From positions 13,591,701 to 13,655,700 of the forward strand of contig JAVTVX010000004.1 in the NCBI GenBank assembly GCA_033439265.1: a DNA stretch of 64,000 nt. Reading direction: 5' to 3'. The notes below the pieces were generated by a model, which was given only the letters and a program-made list of their open reading frames with translations, was not told the origin of the DNA and did no database searches. This stretch comes from Dillenia suffruticosa. Taxonomy: Eukaryota; Streptophyta; Magnoliopsida; Dilleniales; Dilleniaceae. Each line of letters starts with the position of its first letter. Positions within the stretch are counted from its first letter, which is position 1. A program made the position numbers and the translations under genes. Positions 12,201 through 23,487 of this stretch are shown piece after piece.

Positions 12201-12391
12201 ATACTTTTCTAACCGTCATTATAAATCAATCCCATGCTCCAACGGTCATCAAAATCGTCGAGATAGATCTATCCCGACTGGTGTATAGCCGACTGAAAGC
12301 GTATCCATTGGAGAAAATTTTGCTGACGGTTTTAGTATGTTTAGCAAACGGTTTTCGTTCGTCTGAGTAGTACATTTGTTTTGTAATGATA

Positions 12392-12960
12392 GTCTAGTCG
12401 ATTATGTATTAGTCGAATTTGAAGTATTGTTGACTACTCTTAGGATTCTGTTCACCAGTTTGGTTTATGTGATTAGTAAGTCGACTATTTCAATATTCTT
12501 GTTAACTAACTAATGTTCAGGAGTGTTAATTCTGTCGACTAAAGTGACAATCTTGTTGATCAATTTCCTGCTTGTGTAGACTAACGCATCCAACTAGTCA
12601 ACTACTTTTTTAGGTTTTTTTAGGTTCGTTCAGTCATTTTTCAACTATTCTGGTGATTCTGTTGGTTGTCTATAACTTAAAGTTATGCTTGTATTGACTA
12701 GGTAAGTTCAATTGTCAACTACTTTTGAAATTTTGTTGGCTATAGTGTTCCTATTGTCGACTAGTTTAATGTATTGACATTTGTTAAGTTTGGTGATTTG
12801 TTGACTATTTTTCTAATCTGTCGACTAATTTCCTTTGATTTAAGATTTTTCTTTTTTCTTTCAGTTTTTGTCTCAATTTTTACTTGATAGATTCAATCAT
12901 CCCAAGTTCTGTTCAAAGTTCTAAAAATCTATTTTTATCTAGAGTTTTAGTGAATATGTC
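12392..12960 (-). other. Second half of the pol-to-env spacer of element A
   Basis: Noncoding sequence rich in TCGACTA/TTGACTA words, continuous with 3233-4035 once the CACTA insertion is removed. No gene seen. Confidence 0.6.
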
Positions 12961-12966
12961 AGCAAT

Positions 12967-15910
12967 TTATCTTTGTGTTTCAACATGTTCCAATATTACA
13001 TCATTCTTCAAAATATGGACTCGGATGAAATAGTATCTGATTTCTATGTGTTTAGTTATGGAATGATAAACTGGATTTTTGATTAAATTTGTTGTACTTG
13101 TGTTACCACATTTTATTGGAATTGATTCTAGTTTAATCCCATCATCCTCCATTTGGTATTTTATCCACAGAATCTGGACACAGTATTGACCAACTGCTAC
13201 ATATTCAGCTTATGTTGTTGAAGTTGCTATATTATTTTATTTCTTTGATAACTATGACACCAGTATGGTTCCAAAGAACTGACTGGTACCACTTGTGCTT
13301 TTCCTATTGAATTTGCAACCTGCAAAATCTACATCTGCAAAACCATAAAGTTGGAAACTTGAGTTTCCATTGTCCCATAAGCCTAGATTATTGATTTCTT
13401 TTAGATATCTAAAGATTCTTTTTACAGCAATTAAATGAAATTCTTTTGAATTGGATTGAAATCTAATATATAAACATATACTATATTGAATATCTAGTCT
13501 AGATGATATTAGATATAAGAGAGACCATATCATACTTCTGTAAGTTTTCTAATGTACTTGTTTTCCATTTTCATCCAGGTCTAGTTTTATGCTTGAATTG
13601 ATAAAAGTTGCATTTTCTTTGCAATTTTCAAATCCAATTTTCTTACTAGTTCCTTGGCAAATTTGGATTGTTTTATGTATACCCCCTTTTCAGTTTGTTT
13701 TATTTGCAATCCTAGAAAATAATTTACTTTACTCATCATACTCATTTCAAAATTTTCTTGCATGGATTCTATAAATTCTTTACAAAATTTTTCACTAGTA
13801 CGATCAAATACTATATCATTAACATATATCTGCACTATTAGAATATCTTTATTATCTTTATTTATAAACAATGTTGCGTCTACTTTTCCTCTGTTGAGAT
13901 TAGTTTCAATAAGAAAGAGACTGAACCTCTCATATCAAGCTCTAGGAGTTTGTTTGAGTCCATACAAGACTTTTATCAATTTGTAGACATGATCTGGGTA
14001 TCTATGATCCTCAAATTCAAGGGTTGTTCGACAAAAATTGTTTCATTGATTAATCTATTGACAAATGCACTTTTAACATCCATCTGAAATAATTTGAATT
14101 TCATAAAATAGGAGAATACAAGAAAAATTCATTGAGCATCTTGTCTAGCAACTGGTGCATATGTTTCTTTATAATCTATACCCTCGTCTTGACTAAAACC
14201 TTTGAATACTAATCTTGCTTTGCTCCTTGTAATTGTTCCATACTCATTCAGTTTATTTTTGAATACCCACTTTATTCTTATAACCAATTGATCATTTGAT
14301 TTAGAAACTAAATTCCAGACTTTATTTCTTTCAAATTGATTCAATTCCTCCTGTATAACCATAATCTAATTTTCATCTGCTAAACCTTCTTCCACATTCT
14401 TAGGTTCTATATGAGAAATAAATACCATGCATTCACATTGATTTTGTAGTCTTGACATGATTTTGACATTTGGGCTTGCACTTCTTATTATATTTTCTAT
14501 GTTAACACTTTTCTTAACAAAAGAATATCTTATTTCTTGTTCCTGAGGTTCTTCTTTTTCTTCTTCTGGTTCTTCTTCCAACTTGTGTTCTTCTTCTTGG
14601 GCATTATCAATTTGAGGAGTCTTTGAGTTCTTCGTGACATTTATGGTGTCATCATCATCAAAACGTTTCTTGTTTAGGTCAACATTTCCATCAAATTTCA
14701 CATGTATTGACTCCTCAACAGTCATTGTTCTTTTGTTATGCACTCTATATGCTTTATTGGAGGTTGAATATACCTGAAAAATTTCCTTATCACTTTTGGT
14801 ATTAAACTTACTCAAGGATTCATTGCCAAACATTTGCATCCAAATGTCTGAAGGTATTCTATGTTGGGTTTTCTACCTTTGTAAAGCTCATGCAGGGTCT
14901 TTTTGAGGATTGGTTTGATGAAAACTCTATTTAAGATATAGCAAGCTGTATTCATAACCTCTGCCCAGAAGTACTCTTGCCATTTCCTCAAGGATTCTAT
15001 TCTTTCTCTCAACTACAGGTAACCTTGAAGCTGAGAAATTGTGATCTATATTATGTCCTCCACAAAATTCTTTTATAGTTTTATTTTCAAACAACTTTCC
15101 ATTATCACTTCTGATGCTTCTGATTGAATATCCTTTCTTATTTTGAATTTTGCTGTGCAACTTAATGATTGCTTCACTTGCCTTTTTTTTCCTAGCTAAG
15201 AACAATACCCAAGTAAAGTGTGAATAGTCATCAATGATGAAAAACTATAGTATTTTCCTCCTAAGTTTTGGGTTCTCATGGGTCCAAATAAATCTATGTG
15301 AAGCAGTTCCAGGGGTTTTGAGTTTGACACTATATTTTTTGGGTTTGAATGAGATTCGAATATGTTTGCCCTTTTATGCAAGCATTACACAATTTCTCTT
15401 TCTCAAATATAAGCTTTGGTAGACATTTTATGATCTCCTTGCTAACTAGTCTAGAGATTAAGTCCATGCTAGCATATTCTATCCTTGTATGCTATAGCCA
15501 AGAGTTAAACTAATATACTGTAACTAAGCATGACTCATTTCAATTTTTAGATTGTTCCAAATCTCTTACGTATATATTTCCTCTTCTAAAACCCAATAAA
15601 TTCTACCTTATTTGATTCTTTATTAATGATTAAGAAGATATCAAAATCAAATATAACTTTATACTCTCTATCGCATAACTGACTCTCGCTAAGTAAATTG
15701 AATTTTAAAGCATCTATAAGTAGAACATTTTTAATTTGAGCGGACGAGGAGAACTTACCTATACTGCCGACCCCAATAATCTTGCCTTTTGAGTTGCCTT
15801 CAAAGGCTACTCTCCATTCTTTCTTCTTTTTTAGACTAGAGAATCTTAAGATATCTCCTATTGTATATCTTGAACAACCACTATTAATGCACCAATAGGA
15901 GGAATTTATA
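12967..15910 (-). pseudogene. Copia pol remnant of element A (copy 1)
   Basis: In minus-strand order: protease at about 15690-15900, whose active-site triplet reads NSG (15877-15885, in the context INSGCSRYTIGD) instead of the usual DSG; a GAG-pre-integrase-like CNACIKG near 15370; integrase at 14850-15350 with HIDLFGPM, SDNG and VERKNRILEEMA, plus a chain that continues to YKGRKPNIEYLQTFGCKC; reverse transcriptase (RVT_2) at 13587-14362 with KARLVFKGFSQDEGIDY; RNase H at 12967-13533 with YGFADVDFAG and TKHIEIRYYF. The RT catalytic motif is YVND instead of YVDD (13815-13826). Frameshifts and stops break every domain, so this is a fossil. Copia assignment rests on domain order PR-INT-RT-RH. 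Confidence 0.92.
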
Positions 15911-16129
15911 GCTTCCTTAAACTTACATACCTGAGAAGAAGATTAATCATGTTTGTGCCTTTGGTACCCAAATTTTCTTGGATCCGACTAAGTTAGTTGA
16001 AAAACTGTTTCTAAATGTCTTTGGGATCTATCTTAAAACGTTCTTGCTTCGAGTAGTGTTGCTAAATGCATCGGTGTTGTGGCCTAACTTGTTACAATGT
16101 GTATACATGATATGCTTTGTGAGTTGGGT

Positions 16130-17492
16130 ATTTTTATGTGAGCCAAATTACTTTATCATCTTGCAGTGTTCATATTTGTACTCTGTTTTATACATTTATG
16201 ACATCTTGTTTTGATTTTAGTGGACTTTGAGCTGGATGTGAAGAAACTATGGAGCTTCTTTTGATTTACTACAGTATTAAAGTTTAAGCCAGCTTTATCA
16301 TATGCAACTCTTTCGACTCCTAACATCAAATCTAATTTTTCCCACTCTTGAATAAATTTATATAAAATTGAGCTGAGTCTTTGATTTTTGTCTTTTTCAT
16401 CTTTGAAGTTTTTCTTTAAAGATGATTTAGATTCATTCTTTTCACACATGTCCTTAAGGTTTGAAATTTCAATTTTTCGTTTTTTCATTCTCCTTAATTT
16501 TATCATGCATGTTGTTTTTGTCTCATATTAAAACTGTCTTTCTGGTTTAACATTTTTTATTTTAATTTATCTTTTTCTTGTTCTAACTTAACTAATCTTT
16601 TCTTTAGTACATGATTTTCTTAATCCATTTTCTTGATTTTTTTGAAAGATTCCATAATTGTCTTATACATTTCACCTAATGAGAAATCATCATCATCATT
16701 AGAGCATGAAGAATATGAAGTAGATGTTAACTCGTTCTCGGATGGTTGATCAATTGCCATGAACCACAAGTTTGCTTCCTCCTTACGTGTCTTATCTTCA
16801 CTAGATGAGTTATCTTCATCACTCCGTGCTATTAAAGCTTTTTTTTTTCTTTTCCTTTTTATCTTTCTTCTCGACTTTCTTCAGCTGAGGACATTCAACT
16901 TGAATATATCTAAGCTTTTTGCATTCATAGCATTTCATTTCTTCCTTTTTGTTTAGTCTTTCGAAGTTTGATTTGTATCTTTTTTTTCTTCGTAACACGA
17001 ATCTCTTAAATTTCTTCGCCAGTAGAATTGGATCTTCCTCATCTTCTTCATTTTCTAAATCATATGAACTTTCCTCTGTTTCAAATCTAAGAGCCATTCC
17101 TTTTCCTTGCTCTTCTTTGACGGAATCTTTTACATTCAATTTCATCTCGAGTTAGCAAAGATCCTAGAAGCTCATCCATATTCAATGTCTCAAGATTCTT
17201 TGACTCTTCGATTGCTGTGACTTTGGGTTCCCATGACTTAGGCACACATCTTAGTACTTTGTCCACCATATCCTTTTGAGAAATGCCATTTCCAAGCAAT
17301 CTCAGTTCATTTATAACTTTTTTAAAGCGTGTCATCATTTCAGTAAGAGTTTTTCCTTCTTTCATCCTGAAAACTTCATACTCTTGTTTTAATAATTTGA
17401 TTTTGCTCTTACGGACTTGATCAGTCCCTTCGTAGGTTGCTTCAAATCTCTCATAGATTCTTTGGCTGTAGTATAAGATGAAACTTAATTAT
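16130..17492 (-). pseudogene. Copia gag, C-terminal part, element A (copy 1)
   Basis: Minus-strand frames show the UBN2-like capsid segment (MTRFKKVINELRLLGNGISQ, LRCVPKSWEPKVTAIEESK), then a degenerate zinc knuckle CYECKKLRYIQVEC in which the expected His is Tyr, a Lys/Glu-rich tail, and a coiled-coil segment near 16156-16506. Frame breaks are present. The gag coding sequence is cut by the solo LTR at 17493-20370; its N-terminal part resumes at 20376. Confidence 0.85.
17488..17492. repeat. Target-site duplication of solo LTR, left (ATTAT, from ATTGT)
   Basis: Five bases beside the LTR start. The right repeat (20371-20375) and both copy-2 repeats read ATTGT, so this one carries a single later substitution. 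Confidence 0.8.
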
Positions 17493-20370
17493 TGTAACAC
17501 AGACACTACGGTGTCCGTACTATTATACTTCTGTTCAGAAATTAAATAAAATATTTCTCAGTTATATATATAGAGAAATTTTTATTTATATTGATTTTTA
17601 ATTTTGGGGTTTTTAAATTTAATTTTTGGTATATTTTAAATTTTTACCGTATTCGCGAATTTTGGTATAAAATGAATATATATATATATATATATGTAAA
17701 TAATAATAATAATGATAAGAGTAAAAAAAATTGAATTAGGGTCTTCTCTCTCTCTTCCTCTCTCTTTCTCTCTCCGCCTCTTCCCCTTCCAGCAGCCGCC
17801 GCTCCCTTTCCACCACCGCCACCGCCCACCGCCATCGCCACCAACCCCCTCTCTGCCTTTTCTCTCTCTCACTGTTTCTCTCTTTCTCCACTGCTCACCC
17901 TCTCTCTATCTTTCGCGATCTCCCTCCCTCTCGATCGCACTCCATCACGATCGTCCACGCACACCACCACCACGAGCTACCCCTCCGCCGCTCCTTCGCC
18001 TCATCTTCCTCCCTCGAGTGCCGCCGCTGCTCTGCCCTTCCGCCAGCCGAGCGCGCCCTAATGCGATCTCTCCCGCACGAGCGCGAGCGCGCCCTTGCGC
18101 GATCTCTCCCGCATAAGCGCGAGCGCGCCCTTGCGTGATCTCCCCAGCACGATCCTCCCTACACGAGCGAGCCGCAACGCGACTGCCCGAGCACACCACA
18201 GCGTGAGCATGCTTGCTCGGGAGTGCACCTGTACACGAGCGCACGCCTAGCACGAGCGCGCGCCAACCCACCAGTGCGCGCAACACCCCAGCGTGTACAG
18301 CCCGCTAGCCTGCTGACCCACGAAGCCCACTGCGGCCTGCAAGCTTGCGAGCCCGCCAGCCCACCAGTCCGCGAACCTGCGACTAGCAATCTCCTTCAAG
18401 AGCTCACCTCCAGTCCCCGCATAAACCCTAGATCACAGCTTCTTCACTGCAGGTTACGGCTATATTGGTTGTAGTCCTAGGGTTTGCTATTTAGAATTTG
18501 AGTTAGTTGCTAATATTGTTTAAATTTGAAAATATTACAGGTTCTAAATCAATTCGACGGGCGAACGAAAGTTAAGTCTGAGATTTTGCAAAACCCTAGG
18601 TGAGAGAGAAATGCAATCACTTAAACGTTTGAAATAAATTTTATCAAATTTAGATTTCAATACCTTTAAGATGACATTAGTATACATTTATAAATTGAGG
18701 AATTAAGATTTATACAAATTTAGGGAAGATGATGAACCCTAAGAATAATTGGAAATTTGATAACAATTGTGATAATCTGATTAGGTTGACTTTCTTGAAC
18801 ATTCGAAGAGTTGATTTGGTTTGATTCTGGAAAATAGGGAGTGACCACCCTCCCTAGAATGTGAGTGGAACCCTAATCTCTTGTATGAAATAGTGAAACT
18901 TGATTTAACTTGTTTTTAATAAAACATGCTTTTGATATACATTGTCTTGACGTATGGAATTGAAATTCAAATCTGTTTTGTGATTATTGGAGTGTCGTCA
19001 TTATGTTTTCTACGATTATGCATCCATATTTGAAATGAAATGAAATTGTGCCATGATTTGATAAATGAAATATTTTCTATTCTACTATTGCATTGGTTTG
19101 TTGAATTTAAATGATTTCGATAAAATATATTGGTACACGGATTTGAATTGTTTTGAGATTATGTGGGTTGGATGCCTACTAGCTTGAGATGATATGTATG
19201 ATAATATGGCATTATTTGATAAATTCCGTAGCTACGAAGGGTGTTTGTAGAGGCACCGAGTTGTCCGGATACGCTTCTGCAGGAGGTATCCGCAAACATC
19301 ATATGTCTAATGGCTATAGGCGCGGCCGGTTGAACCCATTGTAAGGGGGAGGATGTGTGTGACGCCACCGTCTAGCACCGGGTGGGGTCCTATACACGAT
19401 GATGAGCTAGCCCCAGCGAACTCATAGCCAACGTTGGGGTAGAGAGCTACTTTTGAAAACTCTTTGCATAATAAAACCCCCGATGTGCCTGTCATTGGTC
19501 ATGGTTGACCTTTATCAGGATCCTTTCGACTTGCTCTATGATCTACTTGATTTTAAATGGATGCATATATGTATTTTAACGTGTGAATGATTAATGAGTT
19601 CATTTTTGCGAACATATCATGATTTACTACAAAATTTGAATAATTGGTTATGAATAATATTATTTGACACTCCAATGTTCACCTATACTATTAGTACTTG
19701 AGATTAATCCCCTCACTCATTGAGTATCTTCCTTGATACTCACCCCTCTTCTTTCCCTCCTCAGACAGGACTATTGTGCTAGAGCGACGCTTCGGCTCTT
19801 GAGAAATTAGTAGCTCGTTGACGGATTTGAGTATTTTTCGATGGTGAGATTTAAATTAAGTTGAGATATGAGCTCTGTACTTTATTTTCGACCCTATGAG
19901 ATCTTGACCTTGAGGTCCATAGTTGACCGTATATTTATTTGGGATTGACTATATAATTTATGTACATTAAATTGCGAAACTCTCATATTTCATTTGCATT
20001 GAGGCAAATTGTAGTGTTTAAATGTTAACTTGGGAAAATTGATTGTAAATTGTATAAAACTTAGGTTCGTTCAGTGTGGCGGCTGCTCAAACTCTAGTTG
20101 GGCATAACAGTAGAAGTTTATGGTTAGGATTGTTAGTAATTTACATAACCTGGCGTTGTTCTGGATGTTTGTTGTGGTTGGTGGGTTGTTGTGAGGCCGG
20201 GATGACCATTTTATTTTATTTACAAGGTAATTTTAAATAATACAAGTTTATTTGTATATGGAAAACCTCTGATTTATGGGGAGATTCTGTCCGATTTTTT
20301 GTAAAAATACGGCCGGCATTCAGGGCAATGAGCGGCTGCTCACGACCCCAGTTCGGGGCGGGGCGTGACA
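17493..20370. mobile_element. Solo LTR (2878 bp) nested in gag of A, copy 1
   Basis: Starts TGTAACAC and ends GTGACA, with a 5-bp target duplication. One LTR-like unit with no internal gag-pol implies LTR-LTR recombination of a full element. It has a TA-rich box near 17675-17700, a CT-rich tract, a GC-rich island at about 17760-18420 and a 3' part ending in a TTCGGGGCGGGGCGTGACA terminus. The ends are near-palindromic, so orientation is uncertain. Length and terminus style suggest Ty3/gypsy, but with no coding part the family is an inference. The open frames across the GC island (for example 17712-18116) are compositional. Confidence 0.85.
18063..18146. repeat. 36-bp GC-rich tandem repeat in solo LTR
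   Basis: About 2.3 copies of a 36-bp unit beginning GCGATCTCTCCCGC and ending CGCGCCCTTGC. It lies in the GC island and is also present in copy 2 (57840-57923). Confidence 0.85.
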
Positions 20371-20375
20371 ATTGT
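20371..20375. repeat. Target-site duplication of solo LTR, right (ATTGT)
   Basis: Directly after the terminal GTGACA. Pairs with 17488-17492 and, in copy 2, with a perfect ATTGT pair. Confidence 0.85.
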
Positions 20376-20697
20376 ATTCATTTGCACTTAGAGCAAGATG
20401 AAGGAGATTGATGACTTTTCGGTTGGTTTGGTAAGCATTCTTTTGATCTGGTGTCATATTTTAAAATTTTACTAGTATACGAACACTACCATTCTCTTTA
20501 GTTGGGAACTTTATTCCTTCCTCAATGATTTCCCAAACAGTAAGATCTTGGGTTATGATGAAATTGTGCATCCTCTGTTTTTAGTAGCTAAACTTGCTTA
20601 TATGAAAGAAAGGAACCCTATTTGTAGAATAGACCTCAGCTAGAATAGAGTCTCCGTTCAGTGTCATTTGAAGTTTTGGAAAGTATGATGGAGGTAA
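20376..20697 (-). pseudogene. Copia gag, N-terminal part, element A (copy 1)
   Basis: On the minus strand a typical copia gag start can be read (LQMTLNGDS, DLTVWEIIEEG, KVINLLHLALSANEYN). It stops at the solo LTR, and the rest continues at 17492 downward with a TTAKE-like segment. At least two in-frame stops are already present. The likely gag start is close to the primer-binding site. Confidence 0.75.
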
Positions 20698-20743
20698 AGA
20701 TCTTTAGTTTAAGGTTCTAAGATCTAAAAAAACTAGACATCTT

Positions 20744-20754
20744 CTCTGATACCA
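20744..20754 (-). other. Primer-binding site of element A (tRNA-iMet type), copy 1
   Basis: The minus strand reads TGGTATCAGAG, complementary to the 3' end of initiator tRNA-Met, the usual primer of plant copia elements. It lies directly next to the 5' LTR, fixing the element orientation as minus. Confidence 0.9.
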
Positions 20755-21400
20755 CAATCTAGAAGGGGGTTGAATATGTTGTTTGCCTATTTTGCAATTT
20801 CTAGGGTTAAATGTAATTTATAGAGAAAGACAAAGGATGAAAGAAATAAATTAAAGAAAGACACAAGAGTTTATAATGGTTCTACCCAATTGGTGTATGT
20901 CCACTAGCAGATAACCTACTGAATTTTCACTACTTTACTCAAATAATATAGATAACTAGATTTATAGATTCTAGTTATACCTTATAGTCTTGACTCCTCA
21001 AGACTAGTACTACTCATATATAACCAAGAGATAACTCTTCTTTTTGTCTAATATAGTGATTAGAATTCAAGAAGAAAAGATAAAGGCAATGACCCTAAAT
21101 GGTCTAAATTCGAGTTTTGATATAAGTATGCAGATCAAGAGAGTTTAGATCAAAGGATATTTAGAGATTAGCATTCAATTTTTAGATCAGAATTCCTAGC
21201 ATTGTCAATACTTTTCTGAAGATCTATTGAGGTTTTTATATACTCATTCACTACTTTGAACAATTGATCCATTACGGCTATTGAGATTTCAAACATTACC
21301 CATTAATAAACCTTTCAAACGTTGGCCATTAATGAACCATCAATGTTTCAACCAACTATTTACTATTTTGCAAAAGTTAAATTAAAAGCAATGTGTTGAC
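20755..21400 (-). repeat. 5' LTR of element A, truncated by element B (copy 1)
   Basis: About 646 bp of the LTR end, homologous to 39786-40440 of the A' 3' LTR. The remainder is displaced by the LTR of element B, which starts at 21401. The LTR ends in TAGATT rather than the canonical CA, so the terminus is eroded or atypical. Confidence 0.8.
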
Positions 21401-22911
21401 TGTTGGTCCCAAAGACAACCAAGAAGGAAGGGCTGAATTGGTTGTCCTAAATTGGCTAGTCAAAAATCTAACTCTACCTAGATTCAATAATTAAACCTAT
21501 GATTAATCTAATGCAATGAAAAAGATAAGAGTAAGGAGACAAATATGTTTTTATAATGGTTCGGCATTGTGTCTACGTCTACTCTTCCAGCCAACATACC
21601 GAGGTCTATCCACTAGTTAGTTTCCACTATAATCGAATTAACAACATACACTCCACTTGTCGACTTCTGATCTTCTACCATGAATATTCCTTCATCCAAC
21701 AATAGAAGATAATTCATACAATGACTCACTCACACAATACTCTTTTACAACTCAAACAATACTTAAACAAATGGATATAGAGGTAGAACATCATAAATGC
21801 AGTAGCAGCATCTTCTTTCAGAATACAGAATTTGGTTTCTCAGAATTCAGGAATTGCATTGCTCTTTTTTTCTGTGAAAGTTTGCTGTTCAATGCTCTCT
21901 GTTCTCTTGAATTTCGAAACTCCTATATTGCTGAAAAATCTGTCCATTTAAAATTTAAAATCCTTGCAGTAAAAACTCTCTAGAGTTATCAGCAACAGCT
22001 TTACCAACCATTCTGAAAAATAAGCTCCAAATCTTCTTTGAATAATGATGTTTACCAGCAGTAAATATTTTTTGTTTGAAGCTTAAACATCCCTCCAACA
22101 TATTCAAAAGTTGGTTGGATTATATATATATGATAGCTCCTCCAAAAAATTTGAAATCAGTCCAGAAATTCAGTTCCAGCTTAGAGCATTGTAGCATAAC
22201 TTGCTAATTTCGCTCATTTATTTCTCCATCAAAATCTCGATTAAATTGTGCTATAACAACACATATCTATAGTCCAACTGTAGAAATATAATGTTGAATA
22301 AATAAACTTACAAGTTCCTAATCTGTGATGAAGATATCGAGATTCAAATAACTATTGAAAACCATAATCTGTCCAGAATTTCTGCTATGTAAAATGAGTG
22401 ACCAAGTAACTTCTAGCTGAATTTTCTCCACTATTTCAACAAGATAATTGTACTATAATTACTTGAATTTGAAGTTCCATATATCTTCTTTGAAACACAA
22501 TTTTCGGTATTGAAAGTATTTCAGCATATAGGAAGATATAAAGGTCCAAATATGGTCAAATGATCACTGTTGTTATACTTAGAAAAATTTTAAGTATGAA
22601 GAATTTGAAATGTAAAGTCTCCTCTATTTATAAGGAGAATTATCCTTATCTAGCCTCAATTTTGGGTTAATTGTAGTACCTAGATTACACTTATCTTGTT
22701 CGCTAGATTTTCAACAAAAATAAAAAAATTTTGCTTCCATGGCCCAAATAGGCCTTACTTCCAAGACTAGTTCTATGGCTGATTCTATAACTTTTTTTTA
22801 ATAAAATCTTTCCACTAAATATAAACTCTGCACACTAAATAAAATTGTTAGAATACTATGAGGGATTGTGTTATCATCAAAACTAAGGAGACAACACAAC
22901 GATTTCTAGCA
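21401..22911 (-). repeat. Copia element B, 3' LTR (complete, copy 1)
   Basis: On the minus strand it begins TGCTAGAAATC at 22911 and ends GGGACCAACA at 21401, so it has TG...CA ends and is 1511 bp long. A GTTTTGATGATAACA motif near its start is of the SIRE/Maximus style. It is inserted in the 5' LTR of A after TTGAC (TCGAC in copy 2). The matching target duplication would be on the far side of B, which is truncated. Confidence 0.85.
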
Positions 22912-22930
22912 TTCTCCCCCTTTTTTATGA
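22912..22930 (-). other. Polypurine tract of element B
   Basis: The minus strand shows an A/G run with GGGGGAG abutting the LTR start. A second such tract is at 23278-23292. In copy 2 the first tract is interrupted by one substitution (TCTCCCAC on the plus strand). The remaining 22931-23487 is noncoding 3' tail of B. Confidence 0.7.
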
Positions 22931-23487
22931 CAACAAAACCATAAAAAAATGTCACAAAAGAATTCAATAAAATACATTTAGATCACTTCTCAAATATATC
23001 AAAAAAATAAAGCTCATTCTTGTCCAAATGATAAAATGACATTCAGCTCTCACTTCAAAACTCTTTCTAAATTTATGTCTTTGTTTATTATCCTTTTAAG
23101 TATAAGATTTATTATTTATTCTTTGTTCTCCCCCTCAATGTGTGCAGTTTTCTATTTATGCAGTTTGCAGTACTGTCTTTCATTTATTTTTTGCGTAGAA
23201 GTTTAATTTCTTTAGTGCAGAAGTTTGATTTGGCAGAAGTTTGATTTGCAGTGTTGTCTTTCTTTTGTTTAACCTTATTCTCCCCCTTTTTGTTGCATCA
23301 AAAAGAAATTAATCATAACAATGGATAGAAGAAAACAGAAAATTTCATTGAAGTCTGACAAAAAAAAATACATCATTGAAGCACAAAGGAGTCAACCCTT
23401 GTTAGAACATTGAAGCTAAAGACAAAAAACAGAGATAGATAAAGGAAATCCTATAAATAAGAAAATCATAACAACAAATATCTAAGT

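Larger units (their letters stand above)
4039..12388. mobile_element. CACTA (En/Spm-type) element nested in A, copy 1
   Basis: The left end reads CACTACAAAATTAAAG. The right end read inward is CATTACAAAACAAATG, an imperfect match to the left terminus. A 3-bp target duplication ATA flanks it (4036-4038 and 12389-12391), and 3 bp is the CACTA superfamily size. CCGACGGTAA/ACCGTCAGTAA-type subterminal sequence follows the left end, and CTGACGG and AACGG repeats precede the right end. The length is 8350 bp. I find no transposase (TNPD-like) frame; the short open frames at 10051-10284 and 10799-11005 are unrecognised. It is probably non-autonomous. The inside is built from diverged repeated modules, GTAA-rich arrays, a tRNA-like fragment and pyrimidine-rich DNA. 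Confidence 0.85.

Noticed and set aside
17712-18116. 134-codon open frame rich in Pro, Ser and Arg (and its copy at 57483-57893)
   Set aside because: It spans the CT-rich tract and the GC island of an LTR, is open in several frames on both strands, and encodes only low-complexity text.
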